NCBI GenBank assembly: GCA_910579745.1
Contig: CAJTVH010000003.1
Span: 1-64,000, forward strand
Origin: an uncultured Clostridia bacterium
Lineage (GTDB): Bacteria > Bacillota > Clostridia > Lachnospirales > CAG-274
Reading direction: 5' to 3'
DNA length: 64,000 bases
Part shown: positions 53,530 to 61,492 of the stretch, one piece after another
How the letters are laid out: each line of letters begins with the position of its first letter
Position numbering within the stretch: position 1 is the first letter of the stretch
Translations under genes and position numbers: made by a program
Notes under the pieces: generated by a model
What the model saw: the letters and a program-made list of their open reading frames with translations, nothing else
What the model was told of the DNA's origin: nothing
Databases searched by the model: none

Positions 53530-55698
53530 CTATTTCATTGTTTCTTTCAGCTGATTTAAAATATCTTTCATAGGATTATTAATTTCCGTATCCTTATTAA
53601 GATTTTTCAAAAACTTCTGAACATTTCTTTTGTCCATTTTGTTTCCCTCCACTTTTTTTCTCTCCTGAAAAACGGAATATCTTTCTCTGTAACCACAGGC
53701 ACAAACAAACCTTTTACCGTCGCCCTCTCCCACAAGCTCAAGTTTTTTGTGGCATTCCGGACACCTGGCGTTTGTAACGACGGAAACAGATTTTTTATAT
53801 CCGCACTCTCTGTCCTGACATACAAGCATCTTTCCCTTTTTGCCTTTAACCTCAAGCATAAGTTTCCCGCACTCCGGACATTTTGTCGTAGACATATTAT
53901 CATGCTTAAAAACAGCGTCGCTTGACTTTATTTCTCCAATAATACGTCTTGTATATTCCCTTATTTCTTCCATAAAAGAATTTTTATCAAGACCGCCTTT
54001 AGCTATTTTGCCAAGTTTAAGCTCCCATAAAGCGGTCATCTCAGGAGATTTTAAATCTTTCGGCACAAGTCCCAGAAGCTGTTTTCCTTTTGATGTAATA
54101 AAAATATCATTGACTCTTTTCTCGATTAAATAAGAGCTGAAAAGTTTCTCAATAATATCGGCCCTTGTGGCGACAGTACCAAGCCCGCCCGTTTCCCCAA
54201 GAGTCTTGCTTAAAAGCTTATCATTGTTTTCCATATATTTAGCGGGATTTTCCATGGCGGAAAGTAAAGTCGCTTCCGTAAATCTCGCCGGAGGTTTTGT
54301 GCTTCCGGAAGTAAGATTTACCTTATCGGCTAAAATTTCCTGTCCTTTGGTAAAATCAGGCAAATTCTGTATTTTCTCTTCCTCATCGTCCTCATAATCA
54401 TAAACTTCCTTATACCCCTTTTTTAGAACTTTTCTTCCCTTAGCGAAAAACAATTCTCCCCCTATATCACATTTAACACTAATTTGCTCATACTCAAAAG
54501 GCGGATATAAAACGCAGAGAAATCTTTTTACAACCATATCATAAATTTTCTTTTCCCTGTCCGTAAACTCATCATAATAAACAGGCTGTTCCGTGGGAAT
54601 AATAGCGTGATGGTCTGAAACCTTTTTATTATTGACAAAATTCGAGTTTCCCTTAATCTTTGTTTTTAAAAGAACATTTTTAAATTTAAAATATTCTTTA
54701 GGCAGTGCCGAAAGTCTTTCGGGGATTGTCTCAACAATATCTTCCGTTAAATACCTTGAATCAGTACGGGGATAAGTTAAAACCTTATGTCTCTCATAAA
54801 GAGTCTGCATAATAGACAGTGTTTCCTTAGCTGAGAATCCAAACCTTTTATTAGCGTCTCTCTGTAATTCCGTCAAATCGTACAATAACGGTGAATACGC
54901 TTTTTTAACATTTTTCTCAACAGAAATAATTTTTCCTTTCTTATTTTTAACGTTTTGAATAGCAAAATCTCTTTTTTCCCTGTCAAATGTTTTAATATCA
55001 CCGCTTTTCGCTTCCGTCCATGTAAATTTAATTCCTGAGTGTAAAATCTCAAAACCGAAATACTGGGCAGGCTTAAAATTTTTAATATCCTCTTCTCTTT
55101 TAAAAATTATAGAAAGAGTTGGGGTCTGCACTCTCCCGCAGGAAAGCTGAGCGTTAAATTTAGATGTCAGCGCTCTCGTGGCGTTAATTCCGACAAGCCA
55201 GTCGGCCTCAGCCCTTGAAACGGCTGAATAATATAAATTATCGTATTCTTTTCCGTTTTTAAGTTTTAAAAATCCCTCTTTTATAGCTTTATCCGTAACG
55301 GAAGAAATCCAAAGCCTTTTAAGAGGTTTTTTATTTCCCGCTTTTAAAAGACACCACCGCGCCACAAGTTCCCCCTCTCTTCCCGCGTCTGTGGCAATAA
55401 CAACCTCCGAAATATCTTTTCTGTGAATAAGGGTTTTAACAACGCCAAATTGCTTTGAGGTTTGCTTTATAACGACAAGCTCAGCTTTTTTAGGCATAAT
55501 AGGCAAATCGCTAAGATTCCAGCTTTTATATTTATCGTCATACTTTTCCGGGTCGGCGAGAGTAACAAGATGCCCCATAGCCCATGTCACGACGTATTTT
55601 CCTCCCTCTATGAAACCGTTCTTACTGTTTTTACAGCCAAGAACTCTCGCTATATCCTTTCCTACAGAGGGTTTTTCAGCGATAACAAGAGTTTTCAT
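53530..55698 (-). CDS. topB: DNA topoisomerase III
   Basis: The 722-residue type IA topoisomerase decatenates DNA. Toprim domain at the N-terminus (VIAEKPSVGKDIARVLG, ATDAGREGELVARW), active-site Tyr in LTYPRTDSRYL (about 310), LSCGRVQTPTL, and two C-terminal zinc ribbons (CPECGKLM..CQDREC, CPECHKKL..CAC) with a short basic tail. Its ATG overlaps the trpA stop by one base (TAATG), and GGAGAT within trpA serves as ribosome site, so it is the last cistron of the trp operon, an unusual place. Confidence 0.96.
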   Translation of the reverse strand: MKTLVIAEKPSVGKDIARVLGCKNSKNGFIEGGKYVVTWAMGHLVTLADPEKYDDKYKSWNLSDLPIMPKKAELVVIKQTSKQFGVVKTLIHRKDISEVVIATDAGREGELVARWCLLKAGNKKPLKRLWISSVTDKAIKEGFLKLKNGKEYDNLYYSAVSRAEADWLVGINATRALTSKFNAQLSCGRVQTPTLSIIFKREEDIKNFKPAQYFGFEILHSGIKFTWTEAKSGDIKTFDREKRDFAIQNVKNKKGKIISVEKNVKKAYSPLLYDLTELQRDANKRFGFSAKETLSIMQTLYERHKVLTYPRTDSRYLTEDIVETIPERLSALPKEYFKFKNVLLKTKIKGNSNFVNNKKVSDHHAIIPTEQPVYYDEFTDREKKIYDMVVKRFLCVLYPPFEYEQISVKCDIGGELFFAKGRKVLKKGYKEVYDYEDDEEEKIQNLPDFTKGQEILADKVNLTSGSTKPPARFTEATLLSAMENPAKYMENNDKLLSKTLGETGGLGTVATRADIIEKLFSSYLIEKRVNDIFITSKGKQLLGLVPKDLKSPEMTALWELKLGKIAKGGLDKNSFMEEIREYTRRIIGEIKSSDAVFKHDNMSTTKCPECGKLMLEVKGKKGKMLVCQDRECGYKKSVSVVTNARCPECHKKLELVGEGDGKRFVCACGYRERYSVFQERKKVEGNKMDKRNVQKFLKNLNKDTEINNPMKDILNQLKETMK

Positions 55699-56468
55699 TA
55701 TTTTATCTCCTTAATAAATGATTTTAATTTGTCTAAGTCCCCGTCGCTCTCAAAAATTCTTCTTACAATAGCCGAACCAATAATCACACCGTCGGCGTCT
55801 TTCTCAAAAAGCTTAACATCGTCTTTTGAGGAAATACCAAATCCAACGCAAACAGGAGTTTCCGTTTCTTCTTTAACACGGTTAATAAAAGAAAATATGC
55901 GTTTATCAAAAGTCTTCCTCTCCCCTGTGACTCCAAGGGAGGACACACAGTAAATAAAACCCTTTGAGTTTTTAACAAGCGTAGGCATGCGCTTACCCGA
56001 CGTAATAGCTATAAGAGGAATACAATATAAATCCGTATTCTCTATTAAAGCGGAAATCTCGTCATATTCCTCATAAGGCAAATCGGGGACAATAATTCCG
56101 TCAAGCCCGGAATCTAAACAGTTATTGATAAACTTTTCCTTTCCATAGCCAAAAATAGTACTGTAATAAACCATAGCCACTAAAGCCACATTGGATTTTT
56201 TTCTTATATTTTTAACAGTGTCAAAAAATTTATCCAATTTAAAACCGCCGTTTATAGACCTTAAAGAAGCCGCTTGAATAACGGGGCCGTCGGCGAGAGG
56301 GTCTGAAAAAGGAATTCCGACCTCAATAATATGACAGCCCGCCTCCTCAAGAGCGTAAATAATCTTTTCCGTATACTCAAGAGACGGGTCTCCTCCGCAT
56401 ACATAAGGTATAAAGGCCTTTTCTCCCCTGTCTTTCATAATCTTAAATTTCTCATCAATTCTATTCAT
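55698..56468 (-). CDS. trpA: Tryptophan synthase alpha chain
   Basis: The 256-residue TIM barrel has catalytic Glu49 (IIEVGIPFSDP) and Asp60 (LADGPVIQ) and the phosphate-binding GFGISSKDDV and VIIGSAIVRRI near the C-terminus. It cleaves indole-3-glycerol phosphate to indole for TrpB. It starts 16 bp after trpB. Confidence 0.97.
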   Translation of the reverse strand: MNRIDEKFKIMKDRGEKAFIPYVCGGDPSLEYTEKIIYALEEAGCHIIEVGIPFSDPLADGPVIQAASLRSINGGFKLDKFFDTVKNIRKKSNVALVAMVYYSTIFGYGKEKFINNCLDSGLDGIIVPDLPYEEYDEISALIENTDLYCIPLIAITSGKRMPTLVKNSKGFIYCVSSLGVTGERKTFDKRIFSFINRVKEETETPVCVGFGISSKDDVKLFEKDADGVIIGSAIVRRIFESDGDLDKLKSFIKEIK

Positions 56469-56484
56469 AATAAATTATTCCCCC

Positions 56485-57666
56485 TTAAAATTTCTTTCCA
56501 AGATATTTAGCGACGGTATGGACGTCTTTATCACCTCTGCCCGAGAGATTAACGACAATAATCTCGTCATTTCTCATTTTAGGAGCCTCCTTAAGTGCCG
56601 CGGCCAAAGCGTGAGAACTTTCGATGGCTGGCATAATTCCCTCGTATCTGCAAAGCGTTTTAAACGCCTCGATAGACTCGTCGTCAGTAACAGAAGTATA
56701 TATAACTCTTCCCGAATCTTTAAGATATGAGTGCTCAGGACCAACTCCGGGATAATCAAGCCCAGCGGAAATAGAGTAAGCCGTCTTTATAAGTCCGTCT
56801 TCATCCTGAAGTATGTAAGTTTTCATTCCGTGCAGAATACCCGTTCTTCCCTCAGCGAAAGCGGAAGCGTGCTCTCCTGTCTCGATACCTCTCCCAGCCG
56901 CCTCAACTCCGATAAGCTCAACGTTTTTATCATTAATAAAAGGATAAAACATACCTATAGAGTTACTTCCGCCTCCTACACAGGCGAAAATCTTATCAGG
57001 AAGCCTTCCCTCAGTATCCATAATCTGCTTTCTTGTCTCATCTCCTATAATTCTCTGAAAATCCCTCACCATAGTAGGATAAGGATGAGGGCCTACGGCA
57101 GATCCGATTATATAAAAAGTATCCTCCGCCCTCGCCGCCCATGTCCTTATGGCCTCGTTTGTGGCGTCTTTTAAAGTTCCTGTGCCGCTTGAGACAGGAA
57201 TAACCTTAGCCCCCAAAAGTTCCATGCGAAAAACATTGAGTTTTTGCCTCTCAATGTCCTCAACCCCCATATATACCTCGCACTCCATATCAAACAAAGC
57301 CGCTACTGTCGCTGTTGCGACGCCGTGCTGTCCCGCTCCAGTCTCAGCGATAACTTTTGTTTTTCCCATATGTTTGGCTAGAAGCGCCTGCCCTATAGCG
57401 TTGTTTATTTTATGCGCTCCCGTATGGTTAAGGTCTTCCCTTTTAAGATATATTTTAGCTCCGCCGCTCATTTTTGTAAGTCTGTCAGCGTAATACAAAA
57501 CAGACGGTCTTCCTACATATTGTCTCATATATTCTATAAAATCATTTTTAAACTCGTCTGTGGAACAATACTCCAAATATTCTCTCTCAAGTGTTTTTAA
57601 AGTGTTCATAAGCGTTTCAGGGACAAACTGACCGCCATACTCACCAAAATCCTTATTTAAACTCAT
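56485..57666 (-). CDS. trpB: Tryptophan synthase beta chain
   Basis: The 393-residue PLP enzyme has Lys86 (HTGAHKINN) as the Schiff-base residue, AETGAGQHGVATATVAALF, the phosphate-cup CVGGGSNSIGMFYPF, and VNLSGRGDKD at the C-terminus. It joins indole and serine to tryptophan. It is the TrpB1 type that pairs with TrpA. It overlaps trpF by 14 bp. Confidence 0.98.
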   Translation of the reverse strand: MSLNKDFGEYGGQFVPETLMNTLKTLEREYLEYCSTDEFKNDFIEYMRQYVGRPSVLYYADRLTKMSGGAKIYLKREDLNHTGAHKINNAIGQALLAKHMGKTKVIAETGAGQHGVATATVAALFDMECEVYMGVEDIERQKLNVFRMELLGAKVIPVSSGTGTLKDATNEAIRTWAARAEDTFYIIGSAVGPHPYPTMVRDFQRIIGDETRKQIMDTEGRLPDKIFACVGGGSNSIGMFYPFINDKNVELIGVEAAGRGIETGEHASAFAEGRTGILHGMKTYILQDEDGLIKTAYSISAGLDYPGVGPEHSYLKDSGRVIYTSVTDDESIEAFKTLCRYEGIMPAIESSHALAAALKEAPKMRNDEIIVVNLSGRGDKDVHTVAKYLGKKF

Positions 57667-58273
57667 TTTTAATCCTCCTCATAAGACTTTTAATTTTATT
57701 ATAATCTTTAACGCCGTCTGTCTCAACGGAAGAGCTCAAGTCCAAAACATTAGGCCTGACCATCTCATAAGCCTTCAAAATATTGTCCTCATTAAGTCCT
57801 CCCGCCAAAACTGTAAAATATTTCTCACTAAAATTTCGGGCCAGCTTCCATTTAAAAGTCTTTCCGCTTCCCCCTCTTAAATCTTTAGTATATGTGTCAA
57901 GAAGAAATCCATCGGCGTTTTTAAACCTTTCGGCGATAACCTCCGGCTTTTCTAAATTGACGGAAATACTTTTCCATAAAATACGGTTTTTAAAATTTCC
58001 GCAGAACTCATCATTCTCATCAGAATGGAGCTGAACAACGTCTAAATTCACAAAATCAGCTATTTTTCTAACCTCTGAAATACTCATATCGGCGAAAACT
58101 CCCACTGTTTTAATGTCTTTCCTCAAATTATTTTTAATCTCTAAAGCGGTTTCTTTTGAAACAAGCCGCTTGCTTTTAGCGAAAACAAAACCTACATAAT
58201 CAATTTGAAAATCATTAACCTTAAAAGCGTCGTCAGCGGTTTTAAGCCCGCAGATTTTAATTTTTACCCTCAT
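57653..58273 (-). CDS. trpF: Phosphoribosylanthranilate isomerase
   Basis: The 206-residue TIM barrel shows IKICGLKTADDA (catalytic Cys7 in KICGLK), YVGFVFAKSKR, VGVFADMS, VQLHSDE, LLDTYTKDLRGGSGKTF (catalytic Asp), and AGGLNEDN. It overlaps trpC by 17 bp and trpB by 14 bp, so translation of the three is coupled. Confidence 0.96.
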   Translation of the reverse strand: MRVKIKICGLKTADDAFKVNDFQIDYVGFVFAKSKRLVSKETALEIKNNLRKDIKTVGVFADMSISEVRKIADFVNLDVVQLHSDENDEFCGNFKNRILWKSISVNLEKPEVIAERFKNADGFLLDTYTKDLRGGSGKTFKWKLARNFSEKYFTVLAGGLNEDNILKAYEMVRPNVLDLSSSVETDGVKDYNKIKSLMRRIKNEFK

Positions 58274-59042
58274 AGGCTCTTTTAAACACCTCCGCCTTTT
58301 TCGCTATATCCCCGCATCTCATAAAGCTCTCGCCCACAAGAACGGCTGAAACCCCCGCTTCCTTTATAATCTCAATATCCTCCATTGTATGAATACCGCT
58401 TTCGCTTACAGCTAAAACCCCGTCAGGAATCATTTTGGAAAGTCTGACAGTAGTATTAATATCCTCTGAGAAATCATATAAATTTCTGTTGTTTACACCA
58501 ATAATCTTAGCGCCCGCCAAAAGCGCCGTTTCAAGCTCTCTTTCATTGTGAACCTCGACAAGAGCCCTCATTTTAAGACCATGGACAATATTCAAAAACT
58601 CTCTCAGCGCCCTTTTCTCACTTATAATAGCGACAATAAGCAGAACAGCGCTTGCCCCAAGTTCCCTTGCCTCAAAAATCTGCAATGGACTTATTATAAA
58701 ATCCTTTCTCAAAAGAGGCAGAGAAATTTCCTTATGTATTTCTTTGAGATAATCGGGACTTCCCATAAAGAAATGCTCCTCTGTCAAAACGGATACGGCG
58801 TCAACGGCGTTTTCATATTGTTTGGCGATTTCAACAGGATTAAAGTTGTCTTTAATAACGCCTCTTGACGGAGAGGCTTTTTTTACCTCTCCGATAATAG
58901 AAAGACCGTCTTTCGACAAAGCCTCATAGAAATCCAAAACAGAAGTGTCTTTTACACTCTCGGCGATTTTTAAAGCGTCAAAGCAATATTCATTTTTCTC
59001 AAGAGTAATTTTCTTTTTGCTAACAATATCGTCAAGAATCAT
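58257..59042 (-). CDS. trpC: Indole-3-glycerol phosphate synthase
   Basis: The 261-residue enzyme has IGEVKKASPSRGVIK (catalytic Glu and Lys, about residues 52-66), VLTEEHFFMGSPDYL, LRKDFIISPLQIFEA, ALVEVHNERELE, GVNNRNLYDF and AVSESGI. It closes the pyrrole ring. Its ATG overlaps the trpG stop (TAATG). In most operons trpD would stand between trpG and trpC; here it does not. Confidence 0.97.
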   Translation of the reverse strand: MILDDIVSKKKITLEKNEYCFDALKIAESVKDTSVLDFYEALSKDGLSIIGEVKKASPSRGVIKDNFNPVEIAKQYENAVDAVSVLTEEHFFMGSPDYLKEIHKEISLPLLRKDFIISPLQIFEARELGASAVLLIVAIISEKRALREFLNIVHGLKMRALVEVHNERELETALLAGAKIIGVNNRNLYDFSEDINTTVRLSKMIPDGVLAVSESGIHTMEDIEIIKEAGVSAVLVGESFMRCGDIAKKAEVFKRAYEGKN

Positions 59043-59608
59043 TAAAATTTACCTCCAATAAAATTTTCTATAAGTTTCATCCCCTCAGGAGTGTAAATAG
59101 ACTCAGGATGAAACTGAAGTCCGACAACGTCAAACTCCTTATGCTTAAAGGCCATAATCTCACCGTCAGTCTCCGCGATAACCTCAAGACAATCAGGCAA
59201 TTTCTCAGGAACAACGGATAAGGAATGGTATCTCGCCGCCTGTGTTGGATTTGATATTCCGTTAAAAATTCCATTTCCGTTATGATAAATCATAGACGCT
59301 TTTCCATGAAATAACTCTTTAGCGTTTGAGACAAACCCTCCGAAAGCGACAGCGATAGACTGATGTCCAAGACAAACCCCTAAAATTGGGATTTTCCCCG
59401 CCGCGTTTTTAATAATTTCGATACAGTTCCCCGCTTCCATTGGTGTTTTAGGGCCCGGGGAAATAACTATTCTATCCGGTTCCATCGCAAGAATTTCCTT
59501 TGACGTTATCTCGTCATTTCTGAATACCCTAATATATTTATCAAACTCTCCTATATACTGATATAAATTAAATGTAAACGAGTCATAATTATCAACAAGC
59601 ACCGTCAT
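59042..59608 (-). CDS. trpG: Anthranilate synthase glutamine amidotransferase subunit
   Basis: The 188-residue class I amidotransferase has the catalytic Cys in GVCLGHQSIA (about residue 78), His and Glu in LQFHPESIYT, and the N-terminal LVDNYDSFTFNLYQY. It supplies ammonia to TrpE, and may also serve p-aminobenzoate synthase. It is not fused to TrpD. TAATG overlaps link it to trpE before and trpC after. Confidence 0.97.
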   Translation of the reverse strand: MTVLVDNYDSFTFNLYQYIGEFDKYIRVFRNDEITSKEILAMEPDRIVISPGPKTPMEAGNCIEIIKNAAGKIPILGVCLGHQSIAVAFGGFVSNAKELFHGKASMIYHNGNGIFNGISNPTQAARYHSLSVVPEKLPDCLEVIAETDGEIMAFKHKEFDVVGLQFHPESIYTPEGMKLIENFIGGKF

Positions 59609-61002
59609 TATACCTCACCTCCTATAGTTTTAACTAAAGCTCTCACTTTGTTGTGGCTTTCCTCATACTCCATCTCAGAAACAGAATCGGCCACAATTCC
59701 CGCTCCCGCCTGCATATAAACTTTACCATTTTTAATAATCATCGTCCTTATAGCTATACACATATCCATATTTCCATTAAAACTGAAATATCCTACGGCT
59801 CCGCCGTAAATTCCCCTTTTCTCCTCCTCAAGTTCCTCAATTATTTCCATAGCTCGGATTTTGGGCGCTCCTGAGAGGGTTCCCGCGGGAAGAAAAGACG
59901 ATAGAACAGAAACAGCGTCATATCCTTCTCTTTTAATTCCCTCTACAAGCGACACAAGGTGCATAACGTGAGAATAATACTGAACTTTCATAAATTTAGT
60001 GACTTTAACGCTTCCTATCTCTGAGATCCTGCCCATATCATTTCTGGCAAGGTCAACAAGCATAACGTGCTCCGCCTTTTCCTTTGGGTCATTCTGCATT
60101 TCTCTGGCGAGACGTAAATCGTCCTCAAAGTCTTTTCCCCGTTTTCGCGTTCCCGCTATAGGACATGTATAAACTTTATTCTTGTTCACCTCCACAAGCA
60201 TTTCAGGAGAACTTCCGGCGACTTGATAATCCTCAAAATTAAAATAATACAAATAAGGGGACGGATTAATTGCTCTTAACTTTCTGTACAGATTAATCGG
60301 GTCCTGATCTGTATCAGCGGTAAGCCGCTGAGAAAGCACAACCTGAAAAATATCGCCGTTATATATGTATTTTTTCGCTTTTTCCACAATACTCATATAC
60401 TTTTCCTTAGTCATATTGGAAATAAAGCTGATTTTATCCGTTTTTGGAATATCATAACGCTCTGAGGGTATTTTGGATTTAACTTCTCTTTCCATTCTGT
60501 CAAGAACTTCTCCAGCTCGTTTCTTCCCGCCGTCGTCTTTTTTCTCTAAAACAACAAGATTGATAATATCATGTAAATGGTCGTAAACAATAAATTCTGT
60601 AAAAATCATAAGATGCACAGCTGGAGTCTCTATAGATTCAAAATTCTCATCCGGAATCTTCTCATACTGTTTAATAACGTCATAAGAGACAACCCCCACA
60701 GCACCGCCTTGAAACGATATATCAAGCTCACACTCAACCTTAAATTTACGGATATAATCTCTTACACCGTCAAGAAGCTTGCCCTCTACCTCCCTGACAT
60801 TTCCGTTTTCCTCAATAGTAAGTTTCTTCGTTCCTTTTAAAACAGCCGCGGGATTTTTACCCATAAAAGAAAAATTTGTTTTTCCGTCTCCTCGGCTTTC
60901 AAGGATAAAACCTTTTTCCCTGCCAACATATTTATAAAATAAAGTTATCGGCGTTTCCGTATCTCCTGAAAACTTCCTTATATAAGCTTTAAGCTCTTCC
61001 AT
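59608..61002 (-). CDS. trpE: Anthranilate synthase component I
   Basis: The 464-residue chorismate-utilising enzyme shows FILESRG (tryptophan feedback LLES-like motif near residue 35), GDIFQVVLSQRL, YLYYFNFEDYQVAGSSPEMLV, PIAGTRKRG, FLPAGTLSGAPKIRAMEII and GGAVGYFSFNGNMDMCIAIRT. It makes anthranilate with TrpG. It is the first gene of the trp operon, 35 bases downstream of the T-box terminator. Confidence 0.97.
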   Translation of the reverse strand: MEELKAYIRKFSGDTETPITLFYKYVGREKGFILESRGDGKTNFSFMGKNPAAVLKGTKKLTIEENGNVREVEGKLLDGVRDYIRKFKVECELDISFQGGAVGVVSYDVIKQYEKIPDENFESIETPAVHLMIFTEFIVYDHLHDIINLVVLEKKDDGGKKRAGEVLDRMEREVKSKIPSERYDIPKTDKISFISNMTKEKYMSIVEKAKKYIYNGDIFQVVLSQRLTADTDQDPINLYRKLRAINPSPYLYYFNFEDYQVAGSSPEMLVEVNKNKVYTCPIAGTRKRGKDFEDDLRLAREMQNDPKEKAEHVMLVDLARNDMGRISEIGSVKVTKFMKVQYYSHVMHLVSLVEGIKREGYDAVSVLSSFLPAGTLSGAPKIRAMEIIEELEEEKRGIYGGAVGYFSFNGNMDMCIAIRTMIIKNGKVYMQAGAGIVADSVSEMEYEESHNKVRALVKTIGGEV

Positions 61003-61036
61003 AAAATCACTCCTTAAAAATACAATATACTTTTAT

Positions 61037-61078
61037 ACAAAAAAAAGGTATCTTACCCCATATGGGACAAGATACCTT
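61037..61078 (-). terminator. Regulated terminator of the trp T-box
   Basis: A continuous stem of about 18 bp (AAGGTATCTTGTCCC-ATAT-GGGGTAAGATACCTT, shown split here by its loop) with one to two G-U pairs precedes eight Ts on the minus strand. It ends 35 bases before the trpE start. Confidence 0.92.
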
Positions 61079-61310
61079 GTTAAGCCACCCAAACGCAAAA
61101 AAGCATCAAAAAAATCCGATACAAACATATCTTACCTCTGTAACGTGAGGACACGTTCAAAGCTACTCAAAAACTTTTCGCCCGAAATCTCATGAACCCA
61201 TTCCCCAAAAGCGTCCGTATCGGCTTCCACCACCGCCGACTCTCTGTAACTTCCGCAAAAAGGTACTCTTTTCAATCAAAGACTTTAAATACAAATATAA
61301 AACTGTTATG
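61037..61310 (-). ncRNA. Trp-specific T-box leader (riboswitch) of the trp operon
   Basis: On the minus strand the leader shows stem I sequence AGAGAGTCGGCGGTGG (complement of about 61230-61245), a specifier segment GAATGGGTTC with codon TGG (complement of 61198-61200), and a T-box core GGGTGGCTTAAC (complement near 61080-61090). The bulge TGGC pairs with the GCCA end of uncharged tRNA-Trp. A very strong terminator (61037-61078) follows; stem arms AAGGTATCTT/AAGATACCTT extend through CCC/GGG to an ATAT loop, then TTTTTTTT. Uncharged tRNA-Trp should stabilise the antiterminator and turn on trpEGCFBA-topB. Confidence 0.9.
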
Positions 61311-61316
61311 AGTTAT

Positions 61317-61344
61317 ATTATACCACATATTTTTTATTTGTAAA
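61317..61344 (-). promoter_or_regulatory. Promoter of the trp operon
   Basis: On the minus strand TTTACA (complement of 61339-61344) and a perfect TATAAT (complement of 61317-61322) are spaced by 16 bases, directly ahead of the T-box leader. Confidence 0.85.
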
Positions 61345-61459
61345 GAGTTTTTTTATTTTTCTAACATTTGTCTTATAAAACTTTAAATGTACATCCGCCT
61401 TATAACTTTTATTCATATCTTTCACTGACTTTTGCAATTAATAAACTAAAAAGTCCCGT

Positions 61460-61492
61460 ACGCTGTTCTAAAATACCACCCTAAAACAGCGT
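61460..61492 (-). terminator. Possible terminator at the end of polC
   Basis: ACGCTGTT and AACAGCGT form an 8-bp stem that overlaps the last codons and the stop of polC. On the minus strand ACGGGACTTTTT follows. The gap between stem and U-run makes it a weak candidate. Confidence 0.45.
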
